From the NCBI GenBank assembly GCA_021799555.1, contig JAJZAG010000007.1, positions 1 to 23,245 of the forward strand: DNA of 23,245 bases, in the 5' to 3' direction. Both the position numbers and the translations under genes were made by a program. This stretch comes from Deltaproteobacteria bacterium (GTDB taxonomy: Bacteria > Desulfobacterota > Binatia > Binatales > Binataceae). Below are positions 15,573 through 23,030 of the stretch, one piece after another; within the stretch, counting starts at the first letter, position 1; each line of letters starts with the position of its first letter. Under the pieces are notes generated by a model. It was not told where the DNA came from. It saw only the letters and a list, made by a program, of their open reading frames with translations, and did not search any database.

Positions 15573-16691
15573 TCAACTCAGTCCGAAAGCCCTGGTGGCG
15601 TTGTCCCATAGGATCTTGCGGCGGCTGGTGTCGGAGATCGGTTGTTTCAGGATGGCATCGACTCCCCAGGGAAAAGTACCGTCAGGATGCGGGTAGTCAG
15701 TATCCCACAGGAAATTGTCGTCGCCGACAAGATCGACCGCAGCCTTCAGCGTCGGCTCATCGCCACGAAATGCGACCCAAAAATTCGATTTGAAATACTC
15801 CGTCGGGCGACGCTTCAAATACTCGTGCTCTGAGTTGCCGCTGAAACCCCAATGCTGCTCCATCCGCTGCAGCCAGTACGGAACCCATCCGCCGTCGGCC
15901 TCGACCTGCACCACGCGCAGCTTCGGGTATTTCTCAATAACGCCGTACCAGATAAGCCCGGCCATCGCCGCCATCGCCTCGAACGGATGCGACAGAATAT
16001 GACCGGTGACGTGCGTGTCCATCCGGTCGCCGAACGAGGCGACCGAAGCAGAGGCGGAGTCGTGCGTCGAGATCGGAAGGCCCAACTTTTCAACCTCAGC
16101 CCACAGCGGAAGATAACCGTCGTGGAAAATCGCGCGGCCTCGAACCGGATTTGGCCGAACGTAAAAGCTGACTGCGCCGTTGCCTGCGGCGCGATGCGCT
16201 TCCTTGATTGATTCCTCGACGTCCTGCATCGGCAGGATCGCAGCCCAGCGCAGGCGCTTGGCGTCGCGCGAGCAGAAGTCGGCGCTCCAGTCGTTGTAAG
16301 CGCGGCAACACGCCGCAAGCAGCTTGGAATCGCGAAATTCGCGCCCGAGCATCTGGCCCGCGGCAGTCGGATAAATGATTTGGACATCGACGCCGTTTTC
16401 GTCCATATCTATAATCCTGCTGTCAGCGCTGAACCCAGTCTTCGCTGCACGCTCGAAACGCTTCATCGCCTTGCGCACTGCTTCGAGGAAGCCGGGCGCC
16501 GCCATCGGATACTTACCTTTCTCACGGGTGAACGGCTCGCCCTCGACCAGAAATGTGCGACGGCCCGACTCGGGCGCGACGCCTATCTTTGGCGCCGCGG
16601 ACTTGTAGCGGCCGTCGATATATTTTTCAAAAACGAAATCGGGCTCCATAAGATGCGTGTCAGCATCAACTATTTTGAATCCGCTTTTCAT
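15573..16691 (-). CDS. amidohydrolase 2 (ACMSD-like) family protein
   Basis: A 372-residue metal-dependent TIM-barrel enzyme of the amidohydrolase-2 family (ACMSD/LigW-like decarboxylases and hydrolases). The N-terminal metal motif is VDADTHLMEP (D11 and H13). Later metal or active-site candidates are the His in LPISTHDSA, the His in HILSHPFEA and the Asp in LWDTDYPHPDG. EKYPKLRVVQVEADGGWVPYWLQRM is a typical family segment. The chemistry may be a decarboxylation or a C-N/C-C hydrolysis; the substrate is unknown. ATG at 16691 is chosen because AAGGAG lies 9 bases ahead. A TTG six codons earlier would place the Shine-Dalgarno inside the gene. It lies between the zinc dehydrogenase and the ACAD. 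Confidence 0.9.
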   Translation of the reverse strand: MKSGFKIVDADTHLMEPDFVFEKYIDGRYKSAAPKIGVAPESGRRTFLVEGEPFTREKGKYPMAAPGFLEAVRKAMKRFERAAKTGFSADSRIIDMDENGVDVQIIYPTAAGQMLGREFRDSKLLAACCRAYNDWSADFCSRDAKRLRWAAILPMQDVEESIKEAHRAAGNGAVSFYVRPNPVRGRAIFHDGYLPLWAEVEKLGLPISTHDSASASVASFGDRMDTHVTGHILSHPFEAMAAMAGLIWYGVIEKYPKLRVVQVEADGGWVPYWLQRMEQHWGFSGNSEHEYLKRRPTEYFKSNFWVAFRGDEPTLKAAVDLVGDDNFLWDTDYPHPDGTFPWGVDAILKQPISDTSRRKILWDNATRAFGLS

Positions 16692-16700
16692 CGTTCGATG

Positions 16701-16706
16701 CTCCTT
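16701..16706 (-). promoter_or_regulatory. Shine-Dalgarno AAGGAG deciding the amidohydrolase start
   Basis: AAGGAG on the minus strand ends 9 bases before the ATG at 16691. The longer frame starting from TTG at 16709 would encode this site as codons 2 and 3, so ATG at 16691 is the more likely start. Confidence 0.75.
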
Positions 16707-16731
16707 CAAATTTCAGGTCCGCGAAACATGG

Positions 16732-17754
16732 TCATTGCCCGCGCGGGATAATCAGCGCCTTCATACCCTGGCGCGCGCGAAGTAGCTCGAAGGCTTCGAT
16801 TCCGCGGGTGAGATCGTAGCGGTGCGTGACCATCGGGGTCAGCGCGATCTGTCCCGCGGCAACCATCGCGATTGCGCGCCGCCAAGTTTCGGGAGAACGG
16901 ATGCGCGAATTGATCCACGTCACGCCGTGAAAGAAAAGCGCACGCAATTCGGCAGCGGTCAGGTCACGTGCGGGCCATCCGACTTCAACAAATTCGCCAC
17001 CGCGCCGCAGTAACTCACGCGGCGAATCGATCGCGCCCGACGCGTCAAACAGCGCGTCGGCGCCGTCGGCGGGAAGCCTTGCGCGCACCTGCTCGGTCCA
17101 ATCGCGATCGCTCGCGCACACAGTCGCGAATCCCATCGCTCGCGCAAGCTCGAGCCTGCCCGAGTCGGCCGTAAGACCGGTCATGACAATCGAACTCACG
17201 CCGAGCGCGCGTGCCGCGAGCGCAACCGATAGACCAATCGGTCCCGGTCCGGCGATAACGGCGCTATCACCGGCTTTGAGCGATGAGAGTTCGACCGCGT
17301 GCAGACCGGTCCCGAAGGGTTCGAGCAGCGCCGCGGTTTCGAAGTCCATTGTCGCAGGCACCAGATGCGCGTTGCCGACCGGCGCGATCGTGTAATCGGC
17401 GAATGCGCCCGACAGCGTCGTCGGCTGTGCGCAGAGATGGAACCGTCCTGCTCGGCACGGACCGCATCGCCCGCAATGCCCGAACGGATCGAGCGCGACG
17501 CGGTCGCCCGGTTTGAAACCGATCACTCCGCGGCCGATCGCGACGACCTCGCCTGCGGGTTCATGGCCCATAATAAACGGCATCCGCGCCACCATCCGCT
17601 CGGCGCCGAGTTCCCATTCGTAGATATGCAGATCGGAGCCACAGATTCCGCACGCGGCGATTCGGACCAGAAGCTGGTTATCGGCCGGATGCGGTGTCGG
17701 CAGCTCGACGATATCGGCGCCGAACGCGGCGCGCGTCTTCGCGATCGCTTGCAT
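16732..17754 (-). CDS. zinc-dependent alcohol dehydrogenase (MDR family, threonine dehydrogenase-like)
   Basis: A 340-residue medium-chain dehydrogenase. The N-terminal GroES-like domain holds the catalytic zinc ligands in ICGSDLHIYEW and MGHEPAGEV and the Glu in ALLEPFGTGLHAV. The structural zinc site is four Cys in FGHCGRCGPCRAGRFHLC. The Rossmann domain starts at AVIAGPGPIGL and binds NAD(P). The ICGSD-LHIYEW spacing and the structural Cys loop resemble L-threonine 3-dehydrogenase and sorbitol dehydrogenase, but the real substrate is unknown. The ATG at 17754 is used because GAGG lies 6 bases upstream; the longer frame from TTG at 17769 would include this site. It follows the citrate synthase-like gene and precedes the amidohydrolase by about 40 bp. 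Confidence 0.9.
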   Translation of the reverse strand: MQAIAKTRAAFGADIVELPTPHPADNQLLVRIAACGICGSDLHIYEWELGAERMVARMPFIMGHEPAGEVVAIGRGVIGFKPGDRVALDPFGHCGRCGPCRAGRFHLCAQPTTLSGAFADYTIAPVGNAHLVPATMDFETAALLEPFGTGLHAVELSSLKAGDSAVIAGPGPIGLSVALAARALGVSSIVMTGLTADSGRLELARAMGFATVCASDRDWTEQVRARLPADGADALFDASGAIDSPRELLRRGGEFVEVGWPARDLTAAELRALFFHGVTWINSRIRSPETWRRAIAMVAAGQIALTPMVTHRYDLTRGIEAFELLRARQGMKALIIPRGQ

Positions 17755-17760
17755 TGGTTG

Positions 17761-17764
17761 CCTC
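17761..17764 (-). promoter_or_regulatory. Shine-Dalgarno GAGG deciding the alcohol dehydrogenase start
   Basis: GAGG on the minus strand lies 6 bases before the ATG at 17754. An upstream in-frame TTG at 17769 would translate through it, so the ATG is preferred. Confidence 0.6.
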
Positions 17765-17826
17765 GTCAATTCAATACGACTTCGGGCGGCGCGGCGTCAA
17801 AGCCGGCAAGCTGCGCGTGCGCCCAA

Positions 17827-19146
17827 TCAAACCCAGTGGCGCAGCGGAGCGCCGCGATAGCGCATCCGCGGCCGAATGAGGCGATTGTCGGCGTATTGCT
17901 CGAGCGCGTGCGCAATCCACCCCGCAGCGCGGCCGATTGCAAAGATTGCGGCCGCGATGCCGCGCGGAAATCCAAGCATACGGGTCGATACGGTCAGATA
18001 GAAATCGAGATTCGGGCGCAGGCGATCGCGCTTCCATACCGCCTCTTCAATCTTGAGCGCGGCGTCGAATAGCTTGCGTCCTTTGCGCCGCGCGAGAATC
18101 TCGGCATGCGTTCTGAGGAGCGCCGCGCGAGGATCTCCGGCGGAATAGATCGCGTGACCGAAGCCGGGGGGCAGGCGATGCTCCCGCGCAATCGCGTCGA
18201 GGCAATCTGCGACCTTGGTCCCCCCCGCAATTTGCGCGAACATCTCTTCGATCCGATCGCAGGCGCCGCCGTGAATCGGACCCGAAAGCGAGCACAGCGC
18301 CGCGAGCACCGACGCGAACAGGTCAGCTCCGGTGCTGGCGACAACACGCGCCGCGAAAGTCGAGGCGTTGAGCTCGTGCTCGGCGCAGGCGACCAGCACG
18401 CGGTCGAGCGCCGCCACTTCCCAATCCGGCGCGGAACTCCCAGCGACACTGAGCAACAGGCGCGCCGCCATTCCTGCTCCGGGAACCGTTCCCCCATCGA
18501 CTCGATGAATCGCAAGCGCGAGCGGCAGTTGGCTGACGATGAGCTTGCCGCGGTCGATTCGCTCGCGCGGCGCCTGCCTGCGATCCCACGCCGCCAACGC
18601 AGGCAGCATCGCGGCCAGCCGCAAAAGCGGAGGCGCGTCGCTTCCAACGGTGTCAGTCGCGGCCGCGACCTCAGTGGGCATCTGCGCCCCGGCTATCTCG
18701 GCGCGCAACGCCGCGACCTCATCGGGTGACGGCCGTTCGCCGTTCCACAAGAGCAGGCAGACTTCCTCGTAGCAGGCGTGCTCGACGATCTCCTGGATCG
18801 GATAGCCGCGGTATGCGAGCTGCCCTTCGATAATCGAGCTGACGCCCGACTCGGCCACGATCACGCCGGGCGCCGACCCATCCGAACTTTTCGGCTGCGC
18901 CACTGTCACCCACGACGACGCATCGGGCAGCGCGCGTCCGCGCCTCCCGCGCTCAGGGGTCACGACACCACGCAGTGCCTCGATATCGGAGCGGCGGTAG
19001 AGCGCCTGCCTGCCAATACGCCGGCGGTAGCTTTTGAGCCATCCGCGGCTCACGTACGCATAGAGAGTCCCAAGCTTGACGCCAAGAGCGCCTGCGGCTT
19101 CGGCTGCCGTGAGCATCTGGGCGCGATCAGAAGTGCGAGTCCCCAC
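17827..19146 (-). CDS. helix-turn-helix-citrate synthase fusion protein
   Basis: A 439-residue protein with two parts. Residues about 11-60 are a MerR/excisionase-type helix-turn-helix: LTAAEAAGALGVKLGTLYAYVSRGWL, then RRSDIEALRG. Residues about 90-430 are a citrate synthase-fold enzyme. All three catalytic positions are present: His in AEHELNASTF (about 257), His in PPGFGHAIYSAGDPRA (about 331) and Asp in NLDFY (about 381). GPIHGG (about 289-294) and the final RPRMRYRG complete the active site. It should therefore condense an acyl-CoA with an oxo acid such as oxaloacetate, as citrate or 2-methylcitrate synthases do. Citrate synthases with an N-terminal HTH are a known group, but their regulatory role is little understood. 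The start is GTG at 19146 or ATG at 19116; neither has a clear ribosome binding site. It heads a four-gene cluster. Confidence 0.9.
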   Translation of the reverse strand: MGTRTSDRAQMLTAAEAAGALGVKLGTLYAYVSRGWLKSYRRRIGRQALYRRSDIEALRGVVTPERGRRGRALPDASSWVTVAQPKSSDGSAPGVIVAESGVSSIIEGQLAYRGYPIQEIVEHACYEEVCLLLWNGERPSPDEVAALRAEIAGAQMPTEVAAATDTVGSDAPPLLRLAAMLPALAAWDRRQAPRERIDRGKLIVSQLPLALAIHRVDGGTVPGAGMAARLLLSVAGSSAPDWEVAALDRVLVACAEHELNASTFAARVVASTGADLFASVLAALCSLSGPIHGGACDRIEEMFAQIAGGTKVADCLDAIAREHRLPPGFGHAIYSAGDPRAALLRTHAEILARRKGRKLFDAALKIEEAVWKRDRLRPNLDFYLTVSTRMLGFPRGIAAAIFAIGRAAGWIAHALEQYADNRLIRPRMRYRGAPLRHWV

Positions 19147-19196
19147 GGGGTCATGACGCCATCGGAAGGCCGGGAGGTCAAGCGCGATTTTCTCGG

Positions 19197-19219
19197 TTCA
19201 AGTTGAATCCAGTTTCAAC
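19197..19219. promoter_or_regulatory. candidate operator: clustered TTGAA/TTCAA half-sites
   Basis: Three copies of one half-site lie in 23 bp between the divergent citrate synthase-like and methyltransferase genes: TTCAA (19197-19201), TTGAA (19203-19207) and TTCAA (19214-19218). The second and third extend to a perfect inverted repeat, GTTGAA, six bases, TTCAAC (19202-19219). It overlaps the -35 of the rightward promoter candidate. The HTH domain encoded next door is an obvious candidate ligand, but this is inference only. Confidence 0.4.
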
Positions 19220-19231
19220 AACATATATACA
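19203..19231 (+). promoter_or_regulatory. candidate sigma-70 promoter for the methyltransferase-cupin pair
   Basis: TTGAAT (19203-19208) and TATACA (19226-19231) are separated by exactly 17 bp, and each matches the vegetative consensus at four of six positions. The interval is AT-rich compared with its surroundings. The methyltransferase ATG lies 33 bp downstream and has its own AAGGAG. Confidence 0.45.
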
Positions 19232-19263
19232 GTTTAGACGCGAATCGAAGGAGTTGCTTCAGA

Positions 19264-20097
19264 ATGACACCGCGCGCGACGTCCCTTCCGACATTGGAAA
19301 GCCTTAGAGATCTCGGCAGCCGTATAGATTGGAGCAAAACCGCAGGCGACTACGCCCAGTATCGCGCGGGATTCCCGGACCCGTTCTTTGAGCGGCTCGC
19401 GGGTATGGAAATAATCCGCGCGGGGTATGCGGCTCTAGACCTCGGATGCGGGACAGGCGCAATCGCGCGCGGTCTCGCAAAACGAGCGATGCAAGTGACA
19501 GGTCTCGATCGTTCACAGGCGATGGTCGAGCAAGCGGCCCGGATCGACCGCGAAGCGAGAGTCACGGTCCGCTATGTCACCACGACGGCTGAGAATACCG
19601 GTCTCGATGAGAAGAGCTTCGATCTGGTAACGGCAGGACAGTGCTGGCACTGGTTCGATAGCAGACGCACAGCAGCCGAGGTACGCCGCGTTCTTCGCCC
19701 GGGCGGGAAGCTCGTCATCGCGAGCTTTGACTGGATCCCTCTTCCGGGCAACGTTGCAGACGAGACCGAGAAGCTGATTATGAAGCACAACCGGGCCTGG
19801 AAGCTGAACGGCGGGATGGGGATTCATCCGCTATACGCCCACGTCCTCGGTCTGTCGGGCTTCCGGAATATTGAGACGTTCTCGTTCGACCTGGATGTGC
19901 CCTACACGCGCGAGTCGTGGCGCGGCCGGATTCGCGCGAGCGCGGGGATTGGCGCCGACCTTGACCAGGGCGCGGTAGAGCGCTTTGACGCAGAAATGGC
20001 CGAAATGCTCGACGAGAAATTTCCCGGCGATCCGTTGCCAGTGCATCACCGTGTCTTCGCCGCATTCGGCGTCACCGGCCGAGGGTCATTACGATAA
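19264..20097 (+). CDS. class I SAM-dependent methyltransferase
   Basis: A 277-residue soluble methyltransferase of the class I (UbiE/methyltransferase-11) type. Motif I, AALDLGCGTGAIARGL (about 56-71), binds SAM. The acidic end of strand 2 is D82 in VTGLDRSQAMVEQA. Motif II is FDLVTAGQCWHWFD (about 119-132), and the motif III region is VLRPGGKLVIASFDW. The W-S-K-TAGDYAQYRAGFP opening is common in uncharacterised small-molecule methyltransferases of this group. The substrate is unknown. ATG at 19264 has AAGGAG 10 bases upstream. The cupin gene follows after 26 bp, and the two are likely co-transcribed. Confidence 0.9.
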   Translation: MTPRATSLPTLESLRDLGSRIDWSKTAGDYAQYRAGFPDPFFERLAGMEIIRAGYAALDLGCGTGAIARGLAKRAMQVTGLDRSQAMVEQAARIDREARVTVRYVTTTAENTGLDEKSFDLVTAGQCWHWFDSRRTAAEVRRVLRPGGKLVIASFDWIPLPGNVADETEKLIMKHNRAWKLNGGMGIHPLYAHVLGLSGFRNIETFSFDLDVPYTRESWRGRIRASAGIGADLDQGAVERFDAEMAEMLDEKFPGDPLPVHHRVFAAFGVTGRGSLR

Positions 20098-20123
20098 TGC
20101 TGAAACTTTAAGGAGGAGCCGAC

Positions 20124-20615
20124 ATGGCCAACTCGCCCAACGTGGTACATCAAGGAGAAATGCAGTGGATTGAGAGCTCGCGCGGCAGCGGTTTTGCGTT
20201 CAAACGCAAGCTGCTCGGGCAGGCGGCAAGCGGAGAGAAACTCGGATGCAGCCTGTACGAGATCGCGCCGGGCGCGTCGGCCTGGCCGTTCCACTATCAC
20301 TGGGCCAACGAGGAGGCGATTTACGTCCTCGAAGGCGCCGGAACGCTGCGGCTTGGCGACCAAAAGATCGAGGTGAGCGCCGGCGATTATATCGCGATAC
20401 CGGCCGGGCCCGCGAATCCGCATCGCCTCATCAATACCTCCGACGCACCGATCCGCTATCTGTGCTTCTCGACCCAAATCGATCCTGATGTGGTCGTCTA
20501 TCCCGACTCGAACAAGGTCGCGGTCGGTGTCGGTCCGGCCGGGAGGAAGGTCTTCGGGGCAGTATATCGGCGGGGAACCGAGGTCGAATACTACGACGGT
20601 GAACCCGATGCGTAG
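20124..20615 (+). CDS. cupin-domain protein
   Basis: A 163-residue single-domain cupin. Cupin motif 1 is visible as PFHYHWANEEAIYVLEGAG (His at about 57 and 59, Glu at about 63-64). Motif 2 is GDYIAIPAGPANPHRLIN (His at about 100, Asn at 104). These would hold one metal ion. The C-terminal part, with VVYPDSNKVAVGVG and VEYYDGE, is typical of uncharacterised cupins often described as sugar-binding or mannose-6-phosphate isomerase-like. No function can be assigned. A strong AAGGAGGAG precedes the ATG. It lies 26 bp after the methyltransferase on the same strand. Confidence 0.88.
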   Translation: MANSPNVVHQGEMQWIESSRGSGFAFKRKLLGQAASGEKLGCSLYEIAPGASAWPFHYHWANEEAIYVLEGAGTLRLGDQKIEVSAGDYIAIPAGPANPHRLINTSDAPIRYLCFSTQIDPDVVVYPDSNKVAVGVGPAGRKVFGAVYRRGTEVEYYDGEPDA

Positions 20616-20797
20616 CGCGAGAGCATCGCGCGCAGATTCGCTGGCGCGCCGCATAGCACATCAGGGCGGGAAGATTCATCGCGCGCCGCAGCCTCATCCG
20701 GCGCCGATCGTGACGCTTGCGGCGACGCGGCCACCCTCGATATTTCGCGCCGGATCCATAACTTTCGGTAATAGGTCCTACAGGGAGTGCCCCACCA

Positions 20798-21691
20798 TCA
20801 CAACCGCGAGGAGTATCTGGACGCGTGGACCCGCGCTGCTTCGGTGGCGCGCTTATATTCAAGAAGCTCTGAAACGGCATCATATGAGTGATACCGCGCG
20901 AAGGCACTCTTCGCATTTCTTTCTCGCAAATCAGCTAACGCTTCAGACCAGTAGGCAACGAGTGCGCGCCGGACGCCTTGAAGGTTAAACACTTTCTCCG
21001 CGTTGGCAAAATCTTCCAGAAAACTGATTGAAACGGCCCTCTCGCGCGCAGTCCGGTAAGGCGCTTCATAGACATCGCCGTCGTGCTTGCCAATCCAGAT
21101 GATTGTGTCTGGGTAATCGAGGATGAGGCGGTCAAGAACGAGATGATGCGAGAATTTCTTGTCACCAGCCTTGCGTGTACTGAAGGCCACCTCATGCGGC
21201 CCGATGTTCAATGTGAACCATCGACCACCCACAGTTGAAGGCAACAAGCTCAGGGTCCACGCACCCTGAAGGTCGAGGCTGCCAAACAGACCCGACAACT
21301 CGAATAGCTTGTATAGGAAAAGCTCAACATCTCGATTCTTGAAAACCCGCTCCGTCGTCTCCCGATCGACGCGAAGAGGGGGATTCGTCTGCCTCAATCG
21401 CTTTCTCGCCTCAAGCGGTCGAAGATCAAAAAGCTCCCTGGGACCAGGCGCGTTTTGGGCACCCTTTCTTTCCCGAATTTGCTTTTTCTGGAAGTGTTTG
21501 TGTAGTTTGCCCTCGACAAGCCGCCAGTTAGTTACGTGCAGGAAATCGGATATCGCCCAAGGACTGAAATCCGCATACGGTGCTTTTCCGTTGATCGCTT
21601 TTAGGCGGTCGCTGATTGGCTTTGCCGTGCCGCCGATTTTGATATAGTCGCTGTTCTGCGAGACGAGAACGTAGACGAAGCCTCTTGACAT
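20798..21691 (-). CDS. GIY-YIG nuclease-family protein (T5orf172/MUG113-like) with unknown C-terminal domain
   Basis: A 297-residue protein. Residues about 4-70 match the T5orf172 branch of the GIY-YIG nuclease superfamily: FVYVLVSQNSDYIKIGGT, the conserved Arg in SDRLKAIN (about 29), and the metal-site Glu and His in LVEGKLHKHF (about 60 and 64-66), followed by ELFDL. The remaining 185 residues (with WFTLNIGPHEVAFSTRK and DTIIWIGKHDGDVYEAPYRT) I do not recognise. T5orf172 domains are common in phages and mobile DNA. Two 60-base lines of this gene that I counted have 45% and 48% G+C, clearly below the neighbours, which suggests horizontal transfer. It stands alone on its strand. Confidence 0.75.
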   Translation of the reverse strand: MSRGFVYVLVSQNSDYIKIGGTAKPISDRLKAINGKAPYADFSPWAISDFLHVTNWRLVEGKLHKHFQKKQIRERKGAQNAPGPRELFDLRPLEARKRLRQTNPPLRVDRETTERVFKNRDVELFLYKLFELSGLFGSLDLQGAWTLSLLPSTVGGRWFTLNIGPHEVAFSTRKAGDKKFSHHLVLDRLILDYPDTIIWIGKHDGDVYEAPYRTARERAVSISFLEDFANAEKVFNLQGVRRALVAYWSEALADLRERNAKSAFARYHSYDAVSELLEYKRATEAARVHASRYSSRL

Positions 21692-21924
21692 GGTTCGGAA
21701 TCTCCGGCGTTCTCTAAGAACTCATCGAGAGCCATCGTTGGCAAATCAGATCTGCGTTCGGATGCTTAGATTGACCCCATTAATCCCAAGCTTGCATCTC
21801 GCGGGCAGTTTCGGCTTAGCCCTATCGTGTCAATTCGTCGTCGTATGGACCGAACTCGCGCTCTTTCAAAGGCTTGAGGGAATATCAACCGCTGAAAGGT
21901 CGTGCCAATTGCGGGAGATGAAAC
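21692..21924. other. intergenic stretch between divergent genes
   Basis: This divergent interval contains no supported gene. It must hold promoters for the GIY-YIG gene (leftward) and the LLM oxidoreductase (rightward), but I see no convincing -35/-10 pair. The rightward gene has GGGAG 9 bases before its ATG. Confidence 0.4.
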
Positions 21925-22995
21925 ATGGAATTCGGAACCCTGATCTTCACCAAGCCGGATCGAATCACGCATGATGTACAGCACGCGGAGGCGCGGGGAT
22001 TTTCGCACGTATGGATTCCCGATTCGCACATGATCTGGGGCGATACCTACGCGTGCATGGCACTCGCGGCGGTAAGCACGAAGCGCATCAAGCTCGGAAC
22101 CGGAGTCGCGGTAGCGTCGAACCGGATTGCGCCGGTCACCGTGCATTCAATCGCAAGTATCAATCAGCTCGCTCCCGGCCGCACGATTTTGGGCTTCGGC
22201 ACGGGGCACACGGGGCGCCGCGTGATGGGCCTGCCGCCAGTACGTCACGAGGATTTCCGCGAGCAGGTCCGCGTGATTCACGATCTGCTCGAAACCGGCG
22301 AGGCAAATTACCGAACCGAGGGGCTCGAGCGCAAGATTCGGTTCCTGCATCGCGACCGCCGCTTCATTAACCTGGATGACAAGGTTCCTTTTTATGTCGC
22401 CGCCAACGGCCCAAAGACGCTCGCGCTAGCAGGCGAGTTCGGCGACGGCATCATCACTACCGGCATTGCAACGCCCGAACGCGTCGCCGCCGTGCGCAAG
22501 CACGCGCAGGCGGGAGCGTCATCGGTGGGACGCAACGCATCGAAACTGCCGATCGTCTCGTTGACCCACGTATGCGTTCTCAAGTCGGGCGAGGCTATAG
22601 ATTCGCCGCGGGTCAAGGCGATGACGGGTCACTGGGTGATGGCTTCGATGCATGCAATTGTGGCTGGGTACGCCAGCCCCAATTCGATGCCCGCGGCGGC
22701 GCGTAAGATCTATGACGCTTACGCCGCACACGTTGCGCGCTCGACGACGGCGCCGACCGAGCGCTACCTTGATGTTCATATCGGACATTGCTCGTTCGTC
22801 GCGCAGGAGGAGAAGCAGTTTGTCACCGCCGATACGATCGCGGCTACGACGATCGTCGGTCCACGCGAGGCGGTCGTCGAGCAACTCCGCGCGCTCGATA
22901 AAGCGGGACTGAGCCAGGTGTTCCTGAACCCGCCGATGGACGGATTCGACGAATGCCTGGACGATATCTCGGGCGATCTAATCGGTCGAATCTGA
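21925..22995 (+). CDS. LLM class flavin-dependent oxidoreductase
   Basis: A 356-residue TIM-barrel protein of the bacterial luciferase-like superfamily, using FMN or F420. It starts MEFGTLIFTKPDR with GGGAG 9 bases upstream. Typical segments are HAEARGFSHVWIPDSH, STKRIKLGTGVAVASNRIAPVTV, ASINQLAPGRTILGFGTGH, KVPFYVAANGPKTLALAGEFGDGII and VEQLRALDKAGLSQVFLNP. The IKLGTGV and GFGTGH segments line the flavin or F420 site. Whether the cofactor is FMN or F420, and the substrate, cannot be told. It converges with the barrel-protein gene at the right edge. Confidence 0.9.
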   Translation: MEFGTLIFTKPDRITHDVQHAEARGFSHVWIPDSHMIWGDTYACMALAAVSTKRIKLGTGVAVASNRIAPVTVHSIASINQLAPGRTILGFGTGHTGRRVMGLPPVRHEDFREQVRVIHDLLETGEANYRTEGLERKIRFLHRDRRFINLDDKVPFYVAANGPKTLALAGEFGDGIITTGIATPERVAAVRKHAQAGASSVGRNASKLPIVSLTHVCVLKSGEAIDSPRVKAMTGHWVMASMHAIVAGYASPNSMPAAARKIYDAYAAHVARSTTAPTERYLDVHIGHCSFVAQEEKQFVTADTIAATTIVGPREAVVEQLRALDKAGLSQVFLNPPMDGFDECLDDISGDLIGRI

Positions 22996-23030
22996 TTGCG
23001 CAAGCGCGAGGTGACGGACTTATTGCGGAA

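Noticed and set aside
20616..20797. A possible short minus-strand peptide (MDPARNIEGG...) between the cupin and GIY-YIG genes
   Set aside because: Only 21 codons, no ribosome binding site and no known family. It is treated as intergenic.
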